From positions 1 to 64,000 of the forward strand of contig CACZIT010000011.1 in the NCBI GenBank assembly GCA_902781315.1: 64,000 bases of DNA. The letters are read 5' to 3'. The notes under the pieces were generated by a model, which saw only the letters and a program-made list of their open reading frames with translations, did not search any database and was not told the DNA's origin. The DNA is from an uncultured Prevotellaceae bacterium (GTDB lineage Bacteria; Bacteroidota; Bacteroidia; Bacteroidales; Bacteroidaceae). Positions 52,495 to 60,885 of this stretch are shown piece by piece; positions within the stretch are counted from its first letter, which is position 1; every line of letters starts with the position of its first letter. A program made the translations under genes and the position numbers.

Positions 52495-53472
52495 ATGGAA
52501 ACAAGAAAGAACTTCCGGGCTACGATGCTGTTGCCCCTCATGGCTGGTCTGCTGGCGCTCACGGCCTGCTCAACCCGGCAAATGGCCGATGGCTACATCC
52601 CCGCCGAACCCAACTACGACGAGGCGTCGCAATGGTACATCACCGACCGCCAGGGCGAGGCCGACGTGTTCTACGTCATCTCCACCGAGACGGGCGACTA
52701 TCCCTCGGCGGCCGACGGTTCCCTCTGCCACTATGCCGACACCTATGCCGACAGCCTGCGCCTGCCCATGCTCAGCGAGATGGAGGGCGTCGACACGCTG
52801 CTGAGCGGGCGCCTGAACTTCTATGCTCCCTACTACCGCCAGTGCTCGCTGCAGTCGTTCGAGAGCGACAGCCTTGCCCGCCAGCGCCTGCCGCTCGCAT
52901 TGGACGACGTGCGCCGCGCCTTTGCCTACTACCTGAAGCATCAGAACCAAGGACGCCCGTTCGTGCTCGTCGGCTTCAGCCAGGGTGCGCTGATTGCCCT
53001 TGAGCTGATGCGCGAGATGGACGACGCCGACTACAGCCGCATAGTGGCGGCCTACATCATCGGCACGAACATCTCGCAGGAGATGCTCGACAGCGTTCCC
53101 CGCATTCGTCCTGCCCAGCGAGCCGACGACACGGGCGTGACCATCTGCTACAACTCCGTGCGTGATGCCTCGTGCACGCTGTGGCCCCGCAGTGCCGTCG
53201 CCATCAACCCCGTCAACTGGCGCACCGACAGTCAGGAAGCCACGCTCGTCACCGAGCCCACGCCCCTGCAGCCCGTCGCCGCGCAGCAGAAGGACACGCT
53301 CACCGTGCACCTCGACACAGCCTCCAACCTGCTCTTCGTCAGCGGCTATTCGGCCACCGACTACGTCCTGCCCCTCATCGGCAAGGAAGGCAACTACCAC
53401 TCCCGCGAGATCTGGCTCTACCGCGACCAGCTGCGCGAGAACATCCAACAGCGCGTCAGCGCGTTTAAGTAG
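52495..53472 (+). CDS. DUF3089-like alpha/beta-hydrolase lipoprotein
   Basis: About 325 residues with a lipoprotein signal (lipobox LTAC). The product has the DUF3089 layout: DVFYVISTET near the start, FYAPYYRQCSL, then the nucleophile elbow GFSQG (Ser near 165) after RPFVLVGFSQG, and the later ICYNSV and NPVNW segments. The fold is an esterase or lipase type; the substrate is unknown. The frame opens at 52468; I prefer ATG 52495, since it gives the usual signal length. Confidence 0.8.
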   Translation: METRKNFRATMLLPLMAGLLALTACSTRQMADGYIPAEPNYDEASQWYITDRQGEADVFYVISTETGDYPSAADGSLCHYADTYADSLRLPMLSEMEGVDTLLSGRLNFYAPYYRQCSLQSFESDSLARQRLPLALDDVRRAFAYYLKHQNQGRPFVLVGFSQGALIALELMREMDDADYSRIVAAYIIGTNISQEMLDSVPRIRPAQRADDTGVTICYNSVRDASCTLWPRSAVAINPVNWRTDSQEATLVTEPTPLQPVAAQQKDTLTVHLDTASNLLFVSGYSATDYVLPLIGKEGNYHSREIWLYRDQLRENIQQRVSAFK

Positions 53473-53543
53473 CCGGTATGATCAATGATGACTGATATGA
53501 AAGTTTTTTCTTCCCTTTTATTTGAAAGTTTGTAAGAAATATC

Positions 53544-54428
53544 ATGACTCGCGAAAAAGAAATCTATAAGGTGACGCTCCTGGGCAGCGCAGGCAATGCG
53601 GTGCTGCTCACGTTTAAGTTCATAGCCGGCGTGCTGGGCAACAGCGCGGCGATGATAGCCGATGCCGTGCACTCGCTGTCTGACTTCGTGACCGACGTGC
53701 TGGTGCTGCTCTTCGTGAGCATCAGCGCCAAGCCGCAAGACCAGTCGCACGACTACGGACACGGCAAGTTTGAGACCATCGCCACGTTTCTCATCGGACT
53801 GGCATTGGTGGCCGCAGCCACGGGCATTGTGGTTTCGGGCATCGTGAAACTCGTCGCCTGGTGGGGTGGGGCAGAACTCGAGATGCCGGGCTGGATAGCA
53901 CTCTGGGCGGCCCTGCTGTCGATAGCCGTCAAGGAGTTGCTCTATCAGTACACGGCGCTGCGGGGCCGACAGCTCAACTCGCAGGTGATGATAGCCAACG
54001 CCTGGCACCATCGCAGCGATGCCCTCTCGTCGATAGGTGCTGCCATTGGCATCGGCTTGGCCATCTGGCTGGGCAGGCGCTGGGCGGTGTGCGACCCGTT
54101 GGCCTCCATCGTGGTAGGGTTGATGCTGGTGCGTGTGGCTTACAAACTGCTGAAGCAAAGCGTCGGCGAACTCACTGAGAGCTCGCTGCCCGACGAGACC
54201 GAGCAGGAGATTCTGCAGGTCATACAGTCGTTCCCCGACGTGCAGCAGCCTCACAACCTGCGCACACGACGCATCGGCAACCACATAGCTATCGAGGCCC
54301 ATGTGCGCATGGATGGCGACTTGCCCCTGCGCGTAGTTCACGACCGCGCCACTGCCATCGAGCGGCGGCTGAAGGAGCACTTCGGCGACGACACCCACAT
54401 CGCCCTGCACATGGAGCCCGTCAAATAG
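53544..54428 (+). CDS. Cation diffusion facilitator (CDF) family transporter
   Basis: 294 residues, six membrane helices. The metal-site motifs are IADAVHSLSDFVTD in helix 2 and HHRSDALSS in helix 5, with HDYGHGKFET between them. The cytosolic C-terminal domain (about 205-294) is the usual CDF dimer domain with IGNHIAIEAHVRMDGD. It exports a divalent ion such as zinc or iron, in exchange for protons; the metal cannot be fixed from sequence. It is a single gene. Confidence 0.93.
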   Translation: MTREKEIYKVTLLGSAGNAVLLTFKFIAGVLGNSAAMIADAVHSLSDFVTDVLVLLFVSISAKPQDQSHDYGHGKFETIATFLIGLALVAAATGIVVSGIVKLVAWWGGAELEMPGWIALWAALLSIAVKELLYQYTALRGRQLNSQVMIANAWHHRSDALSSIGAAIGIGLAIWLGRRWAVCDPLASIVVGLMLVRVAYKLLKQSVGELTESSLPDETEQEILQVIQSFPDVQQPHNLRTRRIGNHIAIEAHVRMDGDLPLRVVHDRATAIERRLKEHFGDDTHIALHMEPVK

Positions 54429-54563
54429 AAGTACCTTACCTTTCGCTTCTGCGCGTGACTGGTATTGCCCCATGGCGCAATGCTCAGATTTTTGCTTGTG
54501 CGTACCGTTTGCGTACCCGCTCGTTTGGCCGTTTCGCTAAAATTTATTTACTTTGCACCCATT

Positions 54564-55520
54564 ATGCAAACAAGACGACGATTCTCTTTTCTTCTTCTGG
54601 CTGTTTCCACGTGCTTGAGCGTACTGGCGCAGGAGGCCATCTACGTGCACGGACGGCAGGGCTGCCAGGTGTTCGACATCCGCAACATTGCAGAGATGCG
54701 CTTGCAACATGACATGCTTTCGGCCAATGTTGGTGCGCTCTGCCTGGAAGTGCCGTTCGACAGTATCTCCTTTGCTGATACCCCCCAATCGAGCATGCGA
54801 GTGGGGTGGTGGGGCGACAAGGTCGACGGCAGCAGCTGTTGCTACTACTGGCCCGACAGTACCAATGTGCCCAATGTGGAGATGGAGGCTGACGGCGGCC
54901 TCTGCACTTTTGTTAGGGAATTCGTTCGCCAAACTAGCCGGCAGATGCCGCGCCGCGTGGGACGCAAGTGGCGCTACACCACCGGCACGCTCACTGGGCG
55001 CCATCGCATGCACCTGAGTTGCTTCGATGCCAGCTGTTTTGAGCACTACACGATTCGGCAGCGCGAGGCCGACGATGACACTGACCACATGGAGATAGAC
55101 ATGAGTCAGATGTTCATGGGCAGGACCTCCAGCACGGTAGGCAATGCGCTGGACTACTGGCATCGGCCCAAGGCAACGACAGCCATGCCTGCGGAACCCG
55201 TCTTCGGACGTTTCGACGGTCATCACTACGAACTGCCGCTGGTGGACGACTCGCTGACGGTATGCGTAGACCTGTTGCAAGACAATGACGGCATGGTCGT
55301 CTGCGACTCTATGTACCTCGTCTTTGCCAGTGAACACACGGCCCGTGAGGCTTATGAGCAGATGGAAATTGAAGGTGACTCCACCATCAGCACGTTCTTC
55401 TATGGCAACTGCATCTGCATTGTTGAGCAATTCCAGGCCACTATCGACGAGGTATGCCAGTGGATCGTGCGATTCGACCTCGACCTTTATAAACCTTTAT
55501 TCTTGCGCGAAGAAGAATGA
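54564..55520 (+). CDS. Uncharacterised secreted protein coupled to the TPR regulator
   Basis: About 318 residues with a signal peptide (MQTRRRFSFLLLAVSTCLSVLAQ). The mature part is Cys-rich for this genome (GSSCCYYW; CFDASCFEHY) and I do not recognise a family; the alternation suggests beta structure. A TTACTTTG promoter-like box at about 54548-54555 supports the ATG at 54564 rather than the frame opening at 54465. Its stop overlaps the next gene's start (ATGA), so the two are made together and may act together. Confidence 0.65.
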   Translation: MQTRRRFSFLLLAVSTCLSVLAQEAIYVHGRQGCQVFDIRNIAEMRLQHDMLSANVGALCLEVPFDSISFADTPQSSMRVGWWGDKVDGSSCCYYWPDSTNVPNVEMEADGGLCTFVREFVRQTSRQMPRRVGRKWRYTTGTLTGRHRMHLSCFDASCFEHYTIRQREADDDTDHMEIDMSQMFMGRTSSTVGNALDYWHRPKATTAMPAEPVFGRFDGHHYELPLVDDSLTVCVDLLQDNDGMVVCDSMYLVFASEHTAREAYEQMEIEGDSTISTFFYGNCICIVEQFQATIDEVCQWIVRFDLDLYKPLFLREEE

Positions 55521-56854
55521 GAAACAACAGACCCACCCCCCTGCCCCTCCTCTTGGCCCTTCTCTTGCTTTGCGGGTGTTCGGCCGATAAGGCAGAACGC
55601 TACTACCAAGAGGCGCTGGCGCTGGCCGACGAGGGTGACGCCCCGCAGGCGCTCGAGTGCTTCCGCATGGCTGCCGACCACGCCCGTGCCGACACGCTGC
55701 TCGTGGTTATCCATAGCGAGATGGGACATCTGCTGTTTGAGGAGGGACTGCAGGAGGATGCGCTTGTAGCCTTCCGCAAGGCATACGAGGTGGATTGCCG
55801 TCTGGGTGACACCCTCGGCATGACATGCGACCTGCGCGACATGGCAAACGTCTATCGCACCCGCGAGGCTGACGACAGCTGCCGTGTGCTCTTCCGCGAG
55901 GCGATGCAGTTGGCCGAGGCTTCCGGCGACAGCGCCTTACTGATCGACGTGGGCAGTCAACTGGCTGGCTACTACCTCTGGCACGCCCGCTACGACGAGG
56001 CCCGCCGACTGCTCATGCCCGCCCTGCAGGCCCTGCCCGACAACACCGGCCTGCGCTTTATGGCAGCCGACTTCTATCGTCATACCGCCCAGTTCGACTC
56101 TGCGCGTTACTACTGTAACTCTCTGATTGATGAGGGTGGGGCAGTAATCCACCGCCAGATGGCTCACAAATGGCTGGCTGAGATGCTCCTGAAGGAAGGA
56201 CGTGCCCATGAGGCTATGCACCAGCTTGAACAATACGAACTGCTCACCGACTCGCTGCAGCAGGAAATCGACACAGAAGCACTGCGCCACACCAATGCCC
56301 TGTACGACTACTCGCGGCGCGCCCGGCAGAACGCCCAGTTGCAAGTGCGACTCACGGTGGCCGTGGCAACTGTTGCCGTGCTCGTAGCGCTCCTCGTTGC
56401 TGCCGCCTTCTGGTATTCCCGTCGCCGACTGCACAACCCGCTGCTGGTTCAGCAACTCGAACAACTCTTGGCCGATTATCGCCAGCGCGACGAACAGGCA
56501 TCGGAACGCCAGCAGCAGATGCTCTCGCAGGCACCCATCTTTAAGCGCATCGCCCAAATGCTTGGCGACTCCACGCCCAAGCCGCTCACCGACGAGGACT
56601 GGCACATTCTGGCCGACACCATCGACAAGACGCACCCCGCGTTCCGCTCGCGTCTGCAGGAGTTCTACCGCCTGTCGCCGCAGGAGATGCGCATCACCCT
56701 GCTCATCAAGGCCGGCATTGCCCCTGCCGACATCGCCCGCCTCACCGCCCGCTCCAAGCAGTCGGTGTCGAGCACGCGCAGCCGCCTCTTCCTGAAGGTC
56801 TTCGGCCGCAAGGGCACGCCTGCCGAGTGGGACGAGTTCGTGATGTCGCTGTAG
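55517..56854 (+). CDS. TPR lipoprotein with a membrane helix and a C-terminal HTH domain
   Basis: 445 residues. The N-terminus looks like a lipoprotein signal (LLLLCGCS), then TPR helices (about 25-245), a membrane helix (about 270-292, VAVLVALLVAAAFWY), a coiled coil and a C-terminal LuxR-like helix-turn-helix (about 370-440: LSPQEMRITLLIKAGIAPAD and IARLTARSKQSVSSTRSRL). This class of Bacteroidetes proteins is thought to relay a periplasmic signal to DNA; the targets are unknown. The signal-peptide codons contain 22 bases identical to an arm of the symporter insert. Translation is coupled to the gene before. Confidence 0.75.
   Translation: MRNNRPTPLPLLLALLLLCGCSADKAERYYQEALALADEGDAPQALECFRMAADHARADTLLVVIHSEMGHLLFEEGLQEDALVAFRKAYEVDCRLGDTLGMTCDLRDMANVYRTREADDSCRVLFREAMQLAEASGDSALLIDVGSQLAGYYLWHARYDEARRLLMPALQALPDNTGLRFMAADFYRHTAQFDSARYYCNSLIDEGGAVIHRQMAHKWLAEMLLKEGRAHEAMHQLEQYELLTDSLQQEIDTEALRHTNALYDYSRRARQNAQLQVRLTVAVATVAVLVALLVAAAFWYSRRRLHNPLLVQQLEQLLADYRQRDEQASERQQQMLSQAPIFKRIAQMLGDSTPKPLTDEDWHILADTIDKTHPAFRSRLQEFYRLSPQEMRITLLIKAGIAPADIARLTARSKQSVSSTRSRLFLKVFGRKGTPAEWDEFVMSL
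55529..55550. repeat. Solo element arm in the TPR-protein signal peptide
   Basis: AGACCCACCCCCCTGCCCCT plus CC, 22 bases identical to the outer arm of the symporter element (52218-52264, reversed). Here it codes for RPTPLP of the signal peptide. Confidence 0.6.
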
Positions 56855-56969
56855 GCCCGCACCTCCGTACCCCGCACCTCCGTATCCTTTCCGTACTCCG
56901 CCCCGTCCGCTTCGCGTACGCTTGACGTTTTGCATACGCCGAGCTGATGGTCGCAGAGGCAGCTTTCCG

Positions 56970-56977
56970 TAACTTTG
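56970..56977 (+). promoter_or_regulatory. -7 promoter element of the GT39-like gene
   Basis: TAACTTTG, 22 nt before ATG 56999. It overlaps the upstream TTG that would otherwise open the frame. Confidence 0.55.
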
Positions 56978-56998
56978 TGGTCAAAAAAACGACTGACC

Positions 56999-58546
56999 AT
57001 GAAGTGGACAATCATGAATCTGATGGCGCCAAGGCGCATGGGCGTGGCAACTTACTGTTTGTTGTCGCTGCTGTTCATTGCCATCAACCTTCTGACACTG
57101 AGCAACCTGCCGCCGTGGATTGACGAGGTCATGTTGCTCGACACTTCCTATAACGCTGCTTTTCATGGCACGTGGGCGACCACGGCCTGGTATCGCGTGG
57201 CCGGCCAAAGTCCTTTCTCCACCTATCCTCCCCTCTATCAGCTGTTGGCCACAGGCTGGATGTGGCTTGCGGGTGGCAGTCTGGTGGCCGTCAGAAGTAT
57301 GAACCTGCTCGTCACGTTTGTGCTGGGTGCCGTCTGCCTGCGTCCTTTCCGCAGGTTGTCGCCTTCAGTGGCCGCCCTGTTTGCGCTGTTGCTCTGGGGC
57401 ACAAGAGAGATGGCGTGGATGTATCGCAACGGACGTCCCGACATGCTGTGTGCATTGGTGTTCGTCCTTGCAGCCCAAGCCATGCAATGCCACCTGAAAG
57501 CGAAATCGCCGACGACACGCCTCGCCGTTGCTGCCGCCTCGGCTCTCGCCGTGTGGTCGGGCTTTCAGACCGCTGCCTGCCTGTGTGCCCTCTGCCTGTT
57601 CCTTTTTGTCGTGATGAAAGACCGCCGCAGGCAGGTAGCCGCCCTCACTGGCTTGGTGCTGTCGGGCCTCGTGTTGGGGGTGATACTCTTGGGCTGTTTC
57701 ATGCTTGCCCATGGCCGACTGTTGGCATTCGCCTGCAGCATAGTGCCTTATTCGGCTACGCTCTCGTCTGTCGCCTTGGCGGTGCTTCCCTGGGCAGGCG
57801 AGGTGTTCGGATTCCAGTACGTGCCGTATGTCGAGAAGTTGCAACAGCTGAGCACGCCGACAGATCTTGGCCGGCAGTTTGCCGCCCTCGCTGACTATCG
57901 CAGCTTCATCGTGCTGGCTGTCGTCACGTCGCTGGCCTATGCCGCTTGTTTCCGCTGTGGCCTGCGCCGACTCGTGCGCGCCGAGGGATTCCTGTCCCTG
58001 CTGTTCGCATTCGCAGCGCCTGTCGCCATGGTGCTGGCTGGCCGGTTTACGGAGTACTATCGCTGGATGGCATTCCTCCCTCTGCTGATGGCCGCCACGG
58101 CGGTGGCAGTAAGATGCCGTCGGTGGCGCCTGCTGCTCATGGTGGTGGCATTGGTGTTGACCGTCGGCGGCATCAGGTCGATGAGGACTCCCGCGGATTG
58201 GGACTACGGCAACGTCAGCTCGTTCGTCAGTCGGCAGCACTTCCGGCCGACGGATGCGGTGGTCTGTCCGTTCTCGTTGTTCTACGAGCTGAAGCCGGTG
58301 TGCCGCACGTGCTACTTTGTGGGAATCTTTCCTGCGGAGTATGTCCGTCGTGTTGACTACATCATCGAGCGTGCCGACGGTGGTGAGTTTGATCAGCCCG
58401 TCAGCAACTACCTGAATACGCTCCGAGCCGACTCGGCCTTCGTGCTTACTGCCGTCGACCACTGCCAGCGGCCTTCGCTAACCCTATATAAGGTTGAGAA
58501 AGTTGAGAAGGTTGAGAAAGTTGAAAAAATTGAGAAACGCCCATGA
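56999..58546 (+). CDS. GT39-like (PMT/ArnT-type) membrane glycosyltransferase
   Basis: About 515 residues with ten or more membrane helices. The first periplasmic loop has PPWIDEVMLLDTSY, where the Asp-Glu pair fits the catalytic DE of ArnT/PMT transferases, followed by STYPPLYQLLATGWMWL. It should move a sugar from a polyprenyl phosphate onto a lipid or polymer outside the membrane. The C-terminus ends VEKVEKVEKVEKIEKRP, made from the GTTGAGAA linker repeat. It overlaps the next gene (ATGA), so the prenyl-phosphate ribosyl/arabinosyl pathway is a plausible source of its donor. Confidence 0.78.
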   Translation: MKWTIMNLMAPRRMGVATYCLLSLLFIAINLLTLSNLPPWIDEVMLLDTSYNAAFHGTWATTAWYRVAGQSPFSTYPPLYQLLATGWMWLAGGSLVAVRSMNLLVTFVLGAVCLRPFRRLSPSVAALFALLLWGTREMAWMYRNGRPDMLCALVFVLAAQAMQCHLKAKSPTTRLAVAAASALAVWSGFQTAACLCALCLFLFVVMKDRRRQVAALTGLVLSGLVLGVILLGCFMLAHGRLLAFACSIVPYSATLSSVALAVLPWAGEVFGFQYVPYVEKLQQLSTPTDLGRQFAALADYRSFIVLAVVTSLAYAACFRCGLRRLVRAEGFLSLLFAFAAPVAMVLAGRFTEYYRWMAFLPLLMAATAVAVRCRRWRLLLMVVALVLTVGGIRSMRTPADWDYGNVSSFVSRQHFRPTDAVVCPFSLFYELKPVCRTCYFVGIFPAEYVRRVDYIIERADGGEFDQPVSNYLNTLRADSAFVLTAVDHCQRPSLTLYKVEKVEKVEKVEKIEKRP

Positions 58547-59415
58547 ACAGTCACCTCATCGCATTGCTGCGCCCACAACAATGGCTGAAGAACATCTTCG
58601 TCTTCACACCCCTGTTTTTCGACCGACGCACGGCCGACTGGCACTATGCGTGGCCATGTATCGTGGCATTCGTCGCGTTCTGCCTCACTGCCAGTGGCAT
58701 CTATTGCCTCAACGACATACACGATGCAGCGGCCGACCGTCGGCATCCGGTGAAGAGACAGCGGCCCGTGGCCAGCGGTCGGGTCGGCAAGCCTGCTGCC
58801 TACGCCATGATGGCCGCGGTATGGGGGGCTGCATCGGCTCTCGTGGTCATCTTCGATCTGTCGGCTGTGGCACCGACGCTGTTGCTTTACGTCGTCATGA
58901 ACGTTGCCTACTGCTTGAAACTGAAACAGATAGCCCTGCTCGACGTGTTCATCATAGCCACAGGCTTTGTGATGCGCATCGTAGCAGGTGCGCAGGCCTC
59001 AGACATCGTGCTGTCGCCCTGGATCGTCGTCACCACATTCTTGCTGGCACTTTTTCTGGCTTTAGCCAAACGCCGCGACGACGTAGTCATCTATCAGCAG
59101 TCGGGCATCAAGACACGGAAAAGCGTGGAACACTACCATCTGGCGTTCCTCAACGCAGCAGTGCCGATGGTGGGGGGTGTCACCATCGTGTGCTATGTGC
59201 TCTACACGATGTCGCCCGATGTCGTCGGACGGTTAGGGTGCGGACATCTCTACATGACGTCGGTGTTTGTGGTGGCAGGCATCCTGCGCTATATGCAGCT
59301 CACCTTCGTCAGCCACAAAAGTGGTAGCCCGACGAAAGTGCTGCTGCACGACCGCTGCCTGCAATTCTGTGTGGTAGGATGGATCGTCGTGTTTGCCGTT
59401 ATTCTCTATCGGTAA
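58543..59415 (+). CDS. Decaprenyl-phosphate phosphoribosyltransferase-like (UbiA family)
   Basis: 290 residues, eight to nine membrane helices. It has the DPPR-synthase signature: LRPQQWLKNIFVFTPLFF at the start, the Mg-binding LNDIHDAAADRRHP (NDxxDxxxD) and a second YCLKLKQIALLDVFIIA motif. In mycobacteria this enzyme puts 5-phosphoribose on decaprenyl phosphate, the first step to arabinosyl donors. Here it is translationally coupled to a GT39-like gene, suggesting that a lipid-linked pentose is used in envelope glycosylation. The family is firm; the role is inferred. Confidence 0.88.
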   Translation: MNSHLIALLRPQQWLKNIFVFTPLFFDRRTADWHYAWPCIVAFVAFCLTASGIYCLNDIHDAAADRRHPVKRQRPVASGRVGKPAAYAMMAAVWGAASALVVIFDLSAVAPTLLLYVVMNVAYCLKLKQIALLDVFIIATGFVMRIVAGAQASDIVLSPWIVVTTFLLALFLALAKRRDDVVIYQQSGIKTRKSVEHYHLAFLNAAVPMVGGVTIVCYVLYTMSPDVVGRLGCGHLYMTSVFVVAGILRYMQLTFVSHKSGSPTKVLLHDRCLQFCVVGWIVVFAVILYR

Positions 59416-59445
59416 AATGATTTTTTACCTTTGTTACCTTGTTTA

Positions 59446-60822
59446 TCATTGTTCTCCTCCAGCCTGGCGGTAGAGGAGTAGCTTGTGCTGCAGGTCGGCA
59501 TAGGCCTCGGTGTGGCGGTCGCAAGCCTGCTGGTAGAGCAGTTGGGCTTCGAGCAGGTCGGCCATGCGGGCGGTGCCTACGCGGTAGTAGTCGCGGTTCA
59601 GCCGGAGGTTTTCGCTGGCTTGGTCGATGCCCTGCTGGGCAAGGAGCAGTTGCTGCTGGGCCTCAGTGACGTCGTTGGCCGTTTTCTGCAGGCGGATGGC
59701 TAGCAGCTGGGCGTTGTCTTCGAGTTGTTCCTCGGCCTTCTGCAGTTCAATCTTCTTGCGCTTCACGGCATGCGAGCCGCCCCACCAGTCGCTGATGGGC
59801 ACGCTCACCGTTGCAAACACCATGGCGAAGGTGCGGTCGTTGTCGAGCAGGTTGTGGTAGTTGTAGCCAGCCCCCACGGCCACGCTGGGCAGCTGCTGCC
59901 CCACGGCCAGTTTCTTCTGCAGTTTAGCGGCCTCCACCTGCTTCTGCAGGAGAGAGTATTCGGGGAGAAGCCTCAACCCCGTCCCCTCTCTGACGGGAGA
60001 GGGGAGTGAATAGTCTTGCTTATTCGCATCTGGAACAACGATTTCAAAAGAGTACCGACTCCCTTCTCCTGTTGGAGAGGGGGTAGGGGTGAGGCTTGCA
60101 TACTGCCCCAGCGTCATCTTTAGGATGTCAATTGCGTTCTGAAGTTTGAGCTTCTGACTCTGGATGTCGTTCTGGCGGAGCTGCACCTGCAGGAGGTCGT
60201 TGCGCATAGCCACACCGGCGCGCACGGCCACGTCGACATCCTTATAGAGGTCGGCCAGGAGCGTGTCGACGGCGGCAAGGGTGCGCTGCTTCTCATGGAG
60301 CGACACCAGCTGCCAGTAGTACTCGCTGACGGTTTTCTCAACCTCGTTCTCAGCCAGCTGCAGCTGTAGCTCGCTCACCTCCTCGCCGATGCGGGCCAGA
60401 CGGTTGCCATTCACAATCTGTCCACCCGCGAAGACGGGTTGCATGGCTGTGACCGAGGCAATGGTGCCGCTCTTCATCATCGTCATGTTCATGGGTGCTG
60501 CCAGGGCAGCCATTGCTTCCGGCGGAAACGACTGGGCCAGCGCGGCACCCAACTCAGGCGAGATCATCGTCTGTGGGTCGAGCGTCATCTTCGCCATGCC
60601 GCGGTTGGCATTGAACGTGGCGGCTGTGGCGCTGACGTTGGGGAAATACTTTGTGAAGGCTTCGCGCCGCTGCTCGTGTGCTGCCTCGATGGAGTGGCGT
60701 GCCGAACGTGTGGAAAGGTTGTGGAGCAGGGCAGAGTCAGTGAGTTGGCGGAGGGTGTATGGGGATTGGGCTGCGGTGATACCGCAGCATACAGAACATA
60801 AAAGAAGAATGATATATCTCAT
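59446..60822 (-). CDS. TolC-family outer membrane efflux protein
   Basis: 458 residues with a signal peptide (CGITAAQ). It has the two-fold repeat of the OEP family (KYFPNVSATAATF and QQLPSVAVGAGYNYHN; helices rich in Gln, Glu and Leu). It forms the outer-membrane channel of the neighbouring RND pump, whose gene precedes it by 37 nt. Codons 243-285 (59969-60097) are a palindromic insert, read as LTPTPSPTGEGS...SLPSPVREGTG, located near the middle between the two halves. The frame stays open, so it may still function. Confidence 0.88.
   Translation of the reverse strand: MRYIILLLCSVCCGITAAQSPYTLRQLTDSALLHNLSTRSARHSIEAAHEQRREAFTKYFPNVSATAATFNANRGMAKMTLDPQTMISPELGAALAQSFPPEAMAALAAPMNMTMMKSGTIASVTAMQPVFAGGQIVNGNRLARIGEEVSELQLQLAENEVEKTVSEYYWQLVSLHEKQRTLAAVDTLLADLYKDVDVAVRAGVAMRNDLLQVQLRQNDIQSQKLKLQNAIDILKMTLGQYASLTPTPSPTGEGSRYSFEIVVPDANKQDYSLPSPVREGTGLRLLPEYSLLQKQVEAAKLQKKLAVGQQLPSVAVGAGYNYHNLLDNDRTFAMVFATVSVPISDWWGGSHAVKRKKIELQKAEEQLEDNAQLLAIRLQKTANDVTEAQQQLLLAQQGIDQASENLRLNRDYYRVGTARMADLLEAQLLYQQACDRHTEAYADLQHKLLLYRQAGGEQ
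59969..60097. mobile_element. In-frame CCCCTCCC-type element in tolC
   Basis: Inverted arms at 59969-60007 (AGCCTCAACCCCGTCCCCTC...) and 60058-60097. The inner hairpins are CCCCTCTCTGACGGGAGAGGGG and its partner. It occupies 43 codons and holds no stop in the coding frame. Confidence 0.82.
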
Positions 60823-60833
60823 AAAGAACCAGT

Positions 60834-60885
60834 TGTTACTTTGTTACCTTGTTACTTTGTTACCTAGTTACTTTGTTACCTTGTC
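60834..60885. repeat. GTTACTTTGTTACCTT tandem repeat
   Basis: About three units between the RND stop and tolC, and into the RND gene's last codons, which encode GNKVTR. Confidence 0.6.
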
